From positions 70,526-134,525 of the forward strand of contig CAKMOD010000103.1 in NCBI GenBank assembly GCA_927910885.1: a DNA stretch of 64,000 bases. Reading direction: 5' to 3'. The translations under genes and the position numbers were made by a program. Below the pieces are notes generated by a model, which saw nothing but the letters and a program-made list of their open reading frames with translations, did not search any database and was not told the origin of the DNA. Source of the DNA: an uncultured Prevotella sp. (GTDB lineage: Bacteria; Bacteroidota; Bacteroidia; Bacteroidales; Bacteroidaceae). This document shows, one piece after another, positions 43,577 to 52,330 of this stretch. Numbering within the stretch: the stretch's first letter is position 1; each line of letters starts with the position of its first letter.

Positions 43577-43947
43577 ATGAGAAACAAGGTTAAGAAAATG
43601 CTTATGGGTCTTGCCCTCATTGTGGCAATGCTTTCGGTTAGTTCATGTGCAACACGTGAGTCAGCTATTAACGACTTAGAGAAATTTTCATTTGAATTGC
43701 GTGATAACAGCCAGTACTATACTGCAAAGAAGTGGCGTAAAGCCGTTGATAAGTTCGGCAAGATACGTCGTGAGATCTCAGACATGACTATACTGTTGCA
43801 GAACGCCAACATATCGGTAGACTCGAAGGCGATTGTGCACGTTATATGGTACGAGGTGCGAAGGAGGGCGTGATGAATAGCGTCTTTGGTCTTGGTAGTG
43901 AGATACAAGGTATCTTAGATGCTTTTGGTGTTAAGCGTAAGGATTAG
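43577..43947 (+). CDS. Small lipoprotein of unknown function (frame broken by one base)
   Basis: The repaired protein is ~123 residues. The lipobox AMLSVSSCATRES anchors it. The body (AINDLEKFSFELRDNSQYYTAKKWRKAVDKFGKIRREIS) is charged and helical, of a type common in Bacteroidetes but without known function. The first frame stops falsely at 43873. Inserting one base near 43783 (GACATG to GACCATG) gives DHDYTVAERQHIGRLEGDCARYMVRGAKEGVMNSVFGLG and a natural stop at 43947. A strong terminator follows. A -7-like TATTTTTG lies at 43457. Confidence 0.7.
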
Positions 43948-44026
43948 GCTAAATAATGCCTTTGATAGGCACAATGGAAACAACCTTCAGTTCTAAGAAA
44001 GCAGAACTTGAAGCAGACATAATAAA

Positions 44027-44086
44027 ACAAAAGGTTGCAGCTTATTAGACTTTAAGCAAATAGTTGGCAACCTTTTGTTTTTTTTT
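44027..44086 (+). terminator. Terminator after the small lipoprotein gene
   Basis: AACAAAAGGTTGC (44027-44039) pairs perfectly with GCAACCTTTTGTT (44067-44079) around a 27-base loop, followed by a long T run. Confidence 0.8.
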
Positions 44087-44096
44087 GATTTAAAAT

Positions 44097-44127
44097 ATTG
44101 TTTAGTCGCTTATAATTAGTAACTTTG
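44097..44127 (+). promoter_or_regulatory. Promoter for the IMP cyclohydrolase-mreB operon
   Basis: ATTG at 44097-44100, a 19-base spacer and TAACTTTG at 44120-44127; leader ~22 bases. Confidence 0.65.
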
Positions 44128-44154
44128 CAAATCAAATCCATAAAATGTTTTACA

Positions 44155-44751
44155 ATGGCTGGTAAAAAACAAATTAAGACTGCTCTTATTTCGGTCTTTC
44201 ACAAAGATGGACTTGAGGATTTGCTCAAGAAGTTAGACGAAGAAGGTGTGAAATTCCTTAGTACAGGTGGTACACAGGAATTCATTGAATCATTAGGTTA
44301 TGAATGTCAAAAGGTAGAGGATGTTACATCTTATCCTTCAATTCTCGGTGGTCGTGTGAAGACACTTCATCCAAAGGTTTTTGGAGGTATTCTTTCTCGT
44401 CGTGATAATGAAAGTGATCAGGCACAGATGAAAGAATATGAGATTCCATTTATCGACCTCGTTATTGTAGACCTTTATCCTTTCGAGCAGACTGTAGGCA
44501 GTGGTGCCAGCGCAGAAGATATTATCGAGAAGATTGATATTGGAGGTATCTCACTGATACGTGCAGGAGCAAAGAACTTCAAGGATGTTGTTATCGTACC
44601 AAGTAAAGCAGAGTATCCAGTATTGCTCCAGATTCTCAATACAAATGGTGCACAGACAGATATTGAAGATCGTAAGATGTTCGCAGAACGTGCTTTTGGT
44701 GTTAGTAGCCACTATGACACAGCTATCCATAGTTGGTTCACAACTGAATAA
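44155..44751 (+). CDS. purH: Stand-alone IMP cyclohydrolase (PurH N-terminal domain)
   Basis: 198 residues from ATG 44155. The MGS-like cyclohydrolase fold is complete: KTALISVFHKDGLEDLLKKL, KFLSTGGTQEFIESLGY, VTSYPSILGGRVKTLHPKVFGGIL, VIVDLYPFEQT, EKIDIGGISLIRAGAKNFKDV. It ends naturally at HSWFTTE, where bifunctional PurH would continue into the transformylase. It closes FAICAR to IMP. The transformylase is encoded separately at 15651-16832. It is first in a unit with mreB, 46 bases apart. Confidence 0.92.
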   Translation: MAGKKQIKTALISVFHKDGLEDLLKKLDEEGVKFLSTGGTQEFIESLGYECQKVEDVTSYPSILGGRVKTLHPKVFGGILSRRDNESDQAQMKEYEIPFIDLVIVDLYPFEQTVGSGASAEDIIEKIDIGGISLIRAGAKNFKDVVIVPSKAEYPVLLQILNTNGAQTDIEDRKMFAERAFGVSSHYDTAIHSWFTTE

Positions 44752-44797
44752 GCGCACATAAGTTAAGAATATACATTTATAAAATACACATATATTA

Positions 44798-45820
44798 ATG
44801 GGATTATTTTCATTTATCCAGGAAATTGCTATGGATCTGGGAACGGCAAACACAATTATTATCAGCGATGATAAAATTGTTGTCGATGAGCCATCAGTAG
44901 TAGCACTGGATCGTCGCACAGATAAGATGATTGCTGTGGGAGGTGATGCAAAGATGATGTACGAGAAGGAACATCCCAATATTCGTACAATACGCCCTTT
45001 GCGAGACGGTGTTATTGCCGACTTTACAGCTTGTGAGCAGATGATGCGTGGACTTATCAAGATGGTTCACAGCGGTAATCGATTCTTCTCACCTTCATTG
45101 CGTATGGTAATTGGAGTTCCATCAGGTTCTACTGAAGTGGAGCTTCGTGCCGTTCGTGACTCAGCAGAACACGCTGATGGTCGTGATGTTTACCTTATCT
45201 TCGAACCAATGGCAGCTGCTCTTGGTATGGGGCTTGATGTAGAGGCTCCAGAAGGTAACATGATTGTTGATATCGGTGGTGGTAGCACTGAGATTGCAGT
45301 TATTTCTTTGGGTGGTATCGTTTGTAATAACTCTATCCGTGTGGCAGGTGATGACCTCACTGCGGATATTCAGGAGTATATGAGCCGTCAGCATAATGTG
45401 AAGGTCAGTGAGCGTATGGCAGAGCGTATCAAGCTTCACGTAGGTTCAGCCTTGACAGACCTTGGTGATGAAGCACCAGAGGACTATATTGTACACGGCC
45501 CTAACCGCATCACAGCTCTTCCTATGGAGGTGCCTGTATGCTATCAGGAGATTGCTCATTGTCTTGATAAGACTGTTGCAAAGATTGAGAATGCCGTGCT
45601 ATCTGCATTGGAGAACACTCCACCTGAGCTTTATGCTGATATCGTAAAGAATGGTATCTATCTCAGTGGTGGTGGTGCTTTGCTTCGTGGTATCGACAAA
45701 CGTCTGACTGATAAGATTAATATTCCATTCCATATTGCCGAAGACCCATTGCACAGTGTGGCTAAGGGTGCAGGCATTGCATTGAAGAACGTAGATCGTT
45801 TCTCGTTCTTGATGAGATAA
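44798..45820 (+). CDS. mreB: Rod-shape actin MreB
   Basis: 340 residues, actin-family ATPase. Phosphate 1 is AMDLGTANTIIISDDKIVVDEPSVVALD, phosphate 2 MIVDIGGGSTEIAVISLGGI (~150), and the adenosine loop GIYLSGGGALLRGIDKRL (~285). It forms membrane-bound filaments that guide lateral wall synthesis. Full length. It is followed by mreC after 12 bases in the standard mreB-mreC-mreD-mrdA-rodA order. Confidence 0.96.
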   Translation: MGLFSFIQEIAMDLGTANTIIISDDKIVVDEPSVVALDRRTDKMIAVGGDAKMMYEKEHPNIRTIRPLRDGVIADFTACEQMMRGLIKMVHSGNRFFSPSLRMVIGVPSGSTEVELRAVRDSAEHADGRDVYLIFEPMAAALGMGLDVEAPEGNMIVDIGGGSTEIAVISLGGIVCNNSIRVAGDDLTADIQEYMSRQHNVKVSERMAERIKLHVGSALTDLGDEAPEDYIVHGPNRITALPMEVPVCYQEIAHCLDKTVAKIENAVLSALENTPPELYADIVKNGIYLSGGGALLRGIDKRLTDKINIPFHIAEDPLHSVAKGAGIALKNVDRFSFLMR

Positions 45821-45832
45821 CAACTAACGTTC

Positions 45833-46717
45833 ATGCACAATCTGACTGAGTTCCTTGCTAAGTACAAGCATTGGTTCTTGTTCGTTGCCCTGGAAGTCTT
45901 GAGTATGGTTCTTTTGTTCCGATTCAATGACTATCAGGGCAGTGTGTGGTTCACGTCAGCGAACTACGTGGCAGGTTTGGTCTATGAAGGAAGTTCAAAG
46001 ATTACCTCTTATCTAACGATGGGTGAGGTGAATGAGGCTTTGACCAAACGCAATCTTGAACTGGAACGTCAGGTGAAGGAGTTGTCAGCTCAGCTGTATG
46101 ATAAGACTAAGGATTCTACTTTCCTTAATAAGGGGCAGTATCGTTTCCTTTCAAAGTTCCGATTGATACAGGCAAAGGTTGTTGCCAATTCGCTTGATAA
46201 ACCTAATAACTTTATCACCATCAACAAGGGAACATGGGATGGTGTACATAAAGATATGGGTGTTGCCTGTGGTAATGGTGTTGTGGGTATTGTCTATATG
46301 GCGGGTATCCATTATGCTGTTGTAATCCCAGTGCTAAACTCAAAGTCGAATATCAGTTGTTCTATTCAGGGACGTGACTATTTTGGTTATCTCCATTGGA
46401 ATGGTGGTGCGCGCGATGTAGCTTACTTGGATGATGTTCCTCGTCATGCTAAGTTTAAGTTAGGCGATCGTGTTGTAACGAGTGGATATTCTTCAGTATT
46501 CCCAGCTGGTGTGTTGGTAGGTAAGATCAAGCATGTCTATAATTCGGAAGATGGACTCTCTTATCGCCTTCAGATTCAGCTCTCAACTGACTTCGGCAAT
46601 CTTCGTGATGTCTGTGTGATTGATGATGCCTCAATAAGAGATCAACGTCAAGTTATTAAGGCAGCACAGGACTCTATCAAACCTCTTGAGAATCAGATAG
46701 GGAATAGGGTACAGTAA
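45833..46717 (+). CDS. mreC: Rod-shape protein MreC
   Basis: 294 residues. One N-terminal membrane helix (~12-30) is followed by a coiled coil (EALTKRNLELERQVKELSAQL) and the MreC beta domain (ITINKGTWDGVHKDMGVACGNGVVGIV, FPAGVLVGKI). It is the periplasmic scaffold linking MreB filaments to PBP2/RodA. Usual length. Confidence 0.93.
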   Translation: MHNLTEFLAKYKHWFLFVALEVLSMVLLFRFNDYQGSVWFTSANYVAGLVYEGSSKITSYLTMGEVNEALTKRNLELERQVKELSAQLYDKTKDSTFLNKGQYRFLSKFRLIQAKVVANSLDKPNNFITINKGTWDGVHKDMGVACGNGVVGIVYMAGIHYAVVIPVLNSKSNISCSIQGRDYFGYLHWNGGARDVAYLDDVPRHAKFKLGDRVVTSGYSSVFPAGVLVGKIKHVYNSEDGLSYRLQIQLSTDFGNLRDVCVIDDASIRDQRQVIKAAQDSIKPLENQIGNRVQ

Positions 46718-46833
46718 GTAAACTGTTTTCCAGTATAATTAAGTTTGACGGGAGGTAGGATAACCGCACTTTGAAGATTAATTCTTACTTTGATGTGAAC
46801 CACTTATCCCCCTTTGATTTACGAATAGAAAGA

Positions 46834-47334
46834 ATGAATATAGATTTCCTAAAACGTTTGCTTTGGTTTGCTGTATTGACAGTGGCACAGGTGTTTGTAC
46901 TCAATCACATTCATCTGTTTGCTGTTGCCACGCCATTGCTTTATATCTATTTTATTCTTTTGTTTCCTCGTAATTATCCTCAGTGGGCTATTCTCTTATG
47001 GGCGTTTTTAATGGGTCTAACGATTGATACCTTCTCAAATACGCCAGGTGTAGCAGCTGGCTCTTTGACTTTAATAGCCGCCTTACAGCCTTATGTATTG
47101 CAGCTATTCATTCCTCGTGATAGTAGTGAGAATTTCCAAGCAGGTATGGATACGCTTAGCATACCGCAATATACGTGGTATGTGGCTATTCTTACCTTGA
47201 TATACAGTGTGGTATTCTTCTCTTTAGAGATGTTCAGTTTCTTTAATTTGATTGAATGGTTGCAGTGTATCGGAGGTAGTTCATTACTCACGCTTATTCT
47301 TATTCTTGTTGTTGAGAACGTAAGGAGGCGATAA
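46834..47334 (+). CDS. mreD: Rod-shape membrane protein MreD
   Basis: 166 residues from ATG 46834; an upstream in-frame TTG is rejected because the membrane domain begins at FLKRLLWFAVLTVAQVFVLNHI. Five or six hydrophobic segments, with the MreD-like FLMGLTIDTFSNTPGVAAGSLTL. It precedes mrdA by 3 bases. Confidence 0.88.
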   Translation: MNIDFLKRLLWFAVLTVAQVFVLNHIHLFAVATPLLYIYFILLFPRNYPQWAILLWAFLMGLTIDTFSNTPGVAAGSLTLIAALQPYVLQLFIPRDSSENFQAGMDTLSIPQYTWYVAILTLIYSVVFFSLEMFSFFNLIEWLQCIGGSSLLTLILILVVENVRRR

Positions 47335-47337
47335 GAA

Positions 47338-49679
47338 ATGAAGAATTATGATTTAGAGAAACGTCGCCTCGTGCTTAGTGCTGTTGCAATAGGCATTGTG
47401 GTGATATATATAATACGTCTTTTTGCTCTTCAGATAGCCAGTGACGACTATCGGAAGAGTGCTGACTCTAATGCTTTCTTAAAGAAGATTGAGTTCCCTT
47501 CACGTGGTTCTATCACTGATAGGAATGGTAAGCTGCTGGTTTATAATCAGCCAGCTTATGACATCATGGTAGTAACCAACGAGATGAGAGGGCATCTTGA
47601 TACGCTTGAGTTTTGTAAGGCACTGAATATAACTAAGACTGATTTCAACAACCGAATGGCTAATCTCAAGGATAGGAGCAAGAATCCGGGTTACTCTCGG
47701 TTCACACAACAATTGTTCTTGAGTCAGTTGAGCGATAAAGACTTTAGTGCTTTTCAGGAGAAACTCTATCGTTTTCCAGGCTTTTATATTCAGAAACGTA
47801 GTGTTCGTCAGTATCAGCGAGCTATCGCTGCACATGTCCTTGGTGATGTTGCTGAGGTAAGTCAGGGGGATATTGAAGAAGATGAATACTATCAGCCAGG
47901 CGATTATATCGGTAAGATGGGTGTTGAGCGTGAGTATGAAAAAGACTTACGTGGAGTAAAGGGGGTACAGATTCTTTTACGTGATGCCCACGGACAGATA
48001 CAAGGTCGTTATCAAGATGGTAAGTACGACCAGCGTCCACATCCCGGACGTGATATCCAACTTGGTCTTGATGCAGAACTTCAGGCACTTGGTGAACGCC
48101 TAATGGAAGGTAAATTAGGTGCTGTTGTGGCAATCGAACCAAAGACTGGACAAATCTTAGCAATGGTTTCCGCACCGACTTTCGACCCTCGTTCGATGAT
48201 AGGTAAACTGCGTGGTAAGTACCAGCGAGATATGACACTTGACCCAGCCAAGCCTCTACTTAATCGTGCTATAATGGGTCAATACCCTCCAGGTTCAACG
48301 TTTAAGACCGGACAGGCTGTTACCTATTATTCAGAAGGAATTGTAAACGATTCTACTCGTTATCCATGCCATCATGGATTTAACTTCAAAGGACTTCATG
48401 TCGGTTGTCACGCACATGCATCTCCTATCTCATTAGTACCTTCAATCAGCACCTCTTGTAATAGTTATTACTGTTGGGGACTCTATCAGATGCTCTCCAA
48501 TCGTAGGAAATATAAGACATTGGAGGATGCTATGAACGTGTGGCGCGATTACATGGTATCAATGGGTTTCGGTTATAAATTAGGTATTGACCTCCCTGGA
48601 GAGAAGCGAGGCATGATTCCAAATGCGAAGTTCTATGATAATGCTTTTAAGAAATGGAATCCGCTTTCGGTTATCTCTATTTCTATTGGACAGGGAGAGG
48701 TAAACCTTACCCCATTGCAGATTGCTAACCTTGGTGCTACGATTGCTAATCGTGGTTACTACATTACACCGCATGTTGTACGTAGTATTCAAGGAAAGAA
48801 ACTCGATAAGAAGTATTTGGAGAAGCACCATACCAAGGGTAATCTGAGGTCTTATCAGGAAGTAATTGCGGGTATGGTTTCATCAGTACGTGGCGGAACT
48901 TGTGCGCGTGCGGTCCATCCAGGTTACTCATTGGCTGGTAAGACGGGTACTGCTCAGAACCGTGGTAAGGATCACTCTGTGTTCATGGGCTTTGCACCTG
49001 TTGATACGCCAAAGATTGCTATTGCTGTTTATGTCGAGAATGGTGGCTTTGGTGCTGACTTTGGTGTGCCAATCGGTTCGCTGATGATAGAGCAATATAT
49101 CAACGGTAAGCTTACGCCTGGCGATGAAGCTCGAGCAACTGCGCTGCAGAATCGCCATATCTCATATTCTTTCAAGCGTCCTTTGTCACGTGCAGACTCA
49201 CTTCGTCTTGATTCTATCAAGCGCGTAAATATCATTAGAGATTCGCTGAAGAAGGTAAAAGAAAAGCAAGACTTAGCAGAAGCCGCAAGGATAAAAGAGG
49301 CACAGGCAAGGAAGGATGCTGAAGAAAAGGAAAGAAGAAGCAGCCTCAGAATGAGCCTGCTATCCGTGTAGAGCCAGATACAAAGGTTAAGACGGAGAAG
49401 AAAGAGAAGGACAAGGAAGGTGATAAGAAGGAAAAAGAGAAAGAAAAGAATAAAGATACACGAAAGGAAAATAAAGATAAGCCTAAGGTTAATGATAAAC
49501 TAAAGGAGCAGCCCAAAGATAAACCAAAGGAACAACCCAAGGTAAAGTCTAAGGAACAGGCGAAAGAAAAGCCTAAGGAGCAACCTAAGGCTAAACCGAA
49601 GGAACAGCCTAAAGAGAAATCAAAGGGTCAATCCAACGATAAACAAAAAAGCAAGGAGAAAGTAAATCGTGCCAAGTAA
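47338..49679 (+). CDS. mrdA: Penicillin-binding protein 2 with long Lys/Pro-rich tail (frame broken near the 3' end)
   Basis: One membrane helix (~12-30), a pedestal domain (PSRGSITDRNGKLLVYNQPAYDI), and the transpeptidase domain with SxxK (S320-T-F-K in YPPGSTFKTGQ), SxN (STSCNSYY) and KTG (SLAGKTGTAQNRG, ~535). It cross-links lateral-wall peptidoglycan with RodA. As written the frame stops at 49371. Adding one A to the AAA at 49331-49333 restores a ~780-residue protein, whose last ~115 residues are Lys/Glu/Pro/Gln repeats (PKEQPK-type) ending at TAA 49677-49679. That stop overlaps the rodA start by 11 bases, which supports the repaired frame. Confidence 0.9.
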
Positions 49680-51144
49680 TTATACAGCAGACAGACAACC
49701 AGGTGTACTTCGTTCATTAGATTGGTGGACGATAGGTATCTATATTGCGTTGCTCACCTTTGGATGGGTGAGTGTCTGTGGTGCAAGTTATACTTATGGC
49801 GATACAGAGATTTTCTCACTTTCAACCCGTTCGGGTATGCAGATTGTGTGGATTGGTACTTCCATTTGCTTGGGCTTTGTACTTTTAATGATGGACGACC
49901 GCTTCTATGACACCTTTGCTTATGTCATCTATGGTTTGTTAGTGCTTCTTCTCTTTGCTACAATCTTTAATCCCCATAGTATTAAAGGCTCACGTTCGTG
50001 GCTCGTTATGGGTCCACTACGATTGCAGCCTGCCGAGTTTGCCAAGTTTGCAACGGCATTGGCAATAGCCAAATTTATGTCGGCTTATGGCTTTACGATT
50101 AAGAATTGGAAGCATTTTGCTGGTGCGTGCGGAATCATCTTTCTGCCTATGCTATGTATTGTCGGACAGCGTGAGACAGGTTCTGCTTTGGTTTATTTCT
50201 CTTTCTTCCTTATGCTTTATCGTGAGGGAATGTCTGGTGCGTTCCTATTTACAGGACTGGCAATGGTTATTTACTTTGTTGTCGGAATCAAGTATGAGGA
50301 AATCTTGTTATGGGACACACCAACATCCTTAGGAAAGTTTGTTGTACTCCTACTTGTTCAGATATTCTCTTCGATCATGGTGTGGGTCTATGTGGGCGAT
50401 AAAGGACGTACGCGCTTGTTGCTAACTTATGTCTTTGGAATTACGGGGCTTGCCTTACTCTTTTCAGAGTTTGTTATTCCGTTTGACGTTGTTTGGGTAC
50501 AGTTGGTTTTATCGGCATGTGTTATTGGCTATTTAGTCTATAATGCGATGAATACTCGCTTTGCCAACTATTTCTATATCGCATTGTTTGCTTTGGGTTC
50601 AATCGCCTTCTTCTATTCAGCAGACTATGTATTGAATGAAGTCATGCAGCCACATCAGCGAGTGCGTATCAACGTACTCTTAGGATTAGACGAGGACCTT
50701 GCTGGAGCAGGATATAATGTGCATCAGAGTGAGATTGCTATCGGTTCTGGAGGCTTGCAGGGTAAAGGATTCTTGAATGGTACGCAGACTAAGTTGAAGT
50801 TTGTTCCAGAACAAGATACAGACTTTATCTTCTGTACAGTAGGTGAGGAGGAAGGGTTCCTCGGTTCAGCTTCTGTTCTTGTGCTGTTCCTCTTCCTAAT
50901 ACTCCGATTAATGTACCTTGCCGACCGACAACCTTTCAAGTTTGGGCGAGTCTATGGCTATTGTGTCGCCGGAATCTTCCTATTCCACGTCTTTATTAAC
51001 GTCGGAATGGTATTGGGTCTAACGCCAGTTATTGGTATTCCGTTACCTTTCTTCAGTTACGGAGGTTCTTCTCTTTGGGGCTTTACGTTGCTCCTATTTA
51101 TTTTTCTCCGCATAGATGCAGGGCGTAATCTTATCCGTCAGTAG
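49669..51144 (+). CDS. rodA: Peptidoglycan polymerase RodA
   Basis: 491 residues from GTG 49669 (VPSNYTADRQPGVLRSLDWW). It is a SEDS family glycosyltransferase with about 10 membrane segments; conserved QPAEFAKFATALAIAKF, the LLGLDEDLAGAGYNVHQSEIAIGSGGLQGKGFLNGTQTKLKFVPEQDTDFIFCTVGEEEGFLGS loop with the catalytic Asp, and LPFFSYGGSS. It partners PBP2. Longer than E. coli RodA (370) because of an extra membrane region at ~210-290, as in other Bacteroidetes. Its GTG start overlaps the end of mrdA. Last gene of the operon. Confidence 0.94.
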   Translation: MPSNYTADRQPGVLRSLDWWTIGIYIALLTFGWVSVCGASYTYGDTEIFSLSTRSGMQIVWIGTSICLGFVLLMMDDRFYDTFAYVIYGLLVLLLFATIFNPHSIKGSRSWLVMGPLRLQPAEFAKFATALAIAKFMSAYGFTIKNWKHFAGACGIIFLPMLCIVGQRETGSALVYFSFFLMLYREGMSGAFLFTGLAMVIYFVVGIKYEEILLWDTPTSLGKFVVLLLVQIFSSIMVWVYVGDKGRTRLLLTYVFGITGLALLFSEFVIPFDVVWVQLVLSACVIGYLVYNAMNTRFANYFYIALFALGSIAFFYSADYVLNEVMQPHQRVRINVLLGLDEDLAGAGYNVHQSEIAIGSGGLQGKGFLNGTQTKLKFVPEQDTDFIFCTVGEEEGFLGSASVLVLFLFLILRLMYLADRQPFKFGRVYGYCVAGIFLFHVFINVGMVLGLTPVIGIPLPFFSYGGSSLWGFTLLLFIFLRIDAGRNLIRQ

Positions 51145-51202
51145 GCAATAGGACTACGCTTGGATTTTGAATGCATAGTATTTTGCCAAGTGTTTTGTGC
51201 TC

Positions 51203-51265
51203 CGCACCATTGGTGTTAAGCCTCCGCACCACACGTGCTAAGCATCAACACCACTTGTGTTAGGC
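51203..51265. repeat. Array 2 of small palindromes with 22-bp period
   Basis: Units begin at 51203 (CGCACCATTGGTGTTAAGC), 51225 (CGCACCACACGTGCTAAGC) and 51247 (AACACCACTTGTGTTAGGC), exactly 22 bases apart; a degenerate unit may precede at ~51181. It lies right after rodA. Confidence 0.8.
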
Positions 51266-51400
51266 ATTATTACAATTTTAGTATATGGCTTGTAGGGGAA
51301 GTAATTGTCATGAAATGAAAGAGAGTATGACACCAATACTCGCTAAAAATGATATTTATAGCTTGGATTGGTACTATTATGCTTACTCCAACATAGGTAA

Positions 51401-51449
51401 AGGCTGCTTCATGACTCCAGTGTGTAGAGGATGAAGCAGCCTTTATTTT
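51401..51449. terminator. Terminator between rodA and the convergent DUF5053 gene
   Basis: AGGCTGCTTCAT (51401-51412) pairs perfectly with ATGAAGCAGCCT (51431-51442), followed by TTATTTTG. Confidence 0.75.
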
Positions 51450-51504
51450 GTATAATGGATGTTCTTTTTTATCTTTTTATTCTGCTATACAATAGATTTT
51501 CAGC

Positions 51505-51762
51505 TTATTGAATGTTATCTGCTGCACGACGGATTCTGTCAGCAAGGTCGCTCAGTGCTCCCTTTAGTTGTAGTTTCTCTTCTTCATTAAACTCTGTTGG
51601 CACCTTATTATCATCTATTCCATCCAGCTTATGATATAGCCATGAGTTCGGCTTTTGAAAGTAAGTTCTGGAGAGATCAGCCCAAGAGATAGCCAATAAT
51701 ATATCTTTCAACTGTACTTTCATTGTACTCGTCTTTTCTTTTGGTAATGTCATTGTTGCCAT
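51505..51762 (-). CDS. DUF5053-like small protein
   Basis: 85 residues. LKDILLAISWADLSRTYFQKPNSWLYHKLDG and FNEEEKLQLKGALSDLADRIRRAADNI make up the C-terminal core of a family I know as DUF5053, small proteins of Bacteroidetes with a helix-turn-helix-like look (ADLSRTYFQKPNSWLYHKL resembles a recognition helix). The long N-terminal helix of larger members is missing, so this is a short version. The start may be the internal Met14. Function unknown. It is on the same strand as gldH, ~75 bases downstream. Confidence 0.65.
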   Translation of the reverse strand: MATMTLPKEKTSTMKVQLKDILLAISWADLSRTYFQKPNSWLYHKLDGIDDNKVPTEFNEEEKLQLKGALSDLADRIRRAADNIQ

Positions 51763-51835
51763 AATTTCATAATTAAATTTTATCCTTATGAATGTTGTCG
51801 TGTACTAATCTTCAGATATTATGGACTGGGAAGTC

Positions 51836-52330
51836 TCACTTCTTGAGGAGCCTGATACCTACATCGCTGATACCAGGAAGTGACTCACGGCTCATGATGT
51901 GATGTATCGTGACGTGCATGGAGTCATTTCGGTTGAGACGGAAGGAGCTAATTGCTTGTCGTATCTCGGTACTTGTGATACCTTTCTGTCCTGCTAATAT
52001 TCCCTTGTCGTTAACAATCTCACAATTAATAGTATCATTATATGTCTTTTCACGCTTCTTACGTTGTCTGTAGTAGATTACTTTCCGCTCAATAATCATA
52101 CTTATATTGCGGTATGGATAGGTCTGTGCAGCACGTAGGCAGAGGTCTAACTGATAGTTGCCCTCCCATTGTCGTGGAATATCAAAAGTAAGTGTATCTT
52201 TGCGTGACCAGCCCTGTAGTGACACACTTTCATATCGGTCGTATGTGCGTGGATCACTGCATGAAGCAGCACCCATGGCGATAACCATGAGTGCTATGAT
52301 ATATAATAAGGTGGAAACCTTATGTCTCAT
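51836..52330 (-). CDS. gldH: Gliding motility lipoprotein GldH
   Basis: 164 residues. The lipobox is IAMGAASCSDPR. The core YDRYESVSLQGWSRKDTLTFDIPRQWEGNYQLDLCLRAAQTYPYRNISMIIER and SMHVTIHHIMSRESLPGISDVGIRL fits GldH, an outer-membrane lipoprotein tied to gliding/type IX secretion in Flavobacterium and conserved in non-gliding Bacteroidales. Its start overlaps the ricT stop by 4 bases (ATGA), so the two are translationally coupled. Confidence 0.85.
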   Translation of the reverse strand: MRHKVSTLLYIIALMVIAMGAASCSDPRTYDRYESVSLQGWSRKDTLTFDIPRQWEGNYQLDLCLRAAQTYPYRNISMIIERKVIYYRQRKKREKTYNDTINCEIVNDKGILAGQKGITSTEIRQAISSFRLNRNDSMHVTIHHIMSRESLPGISDVGIRLLKK

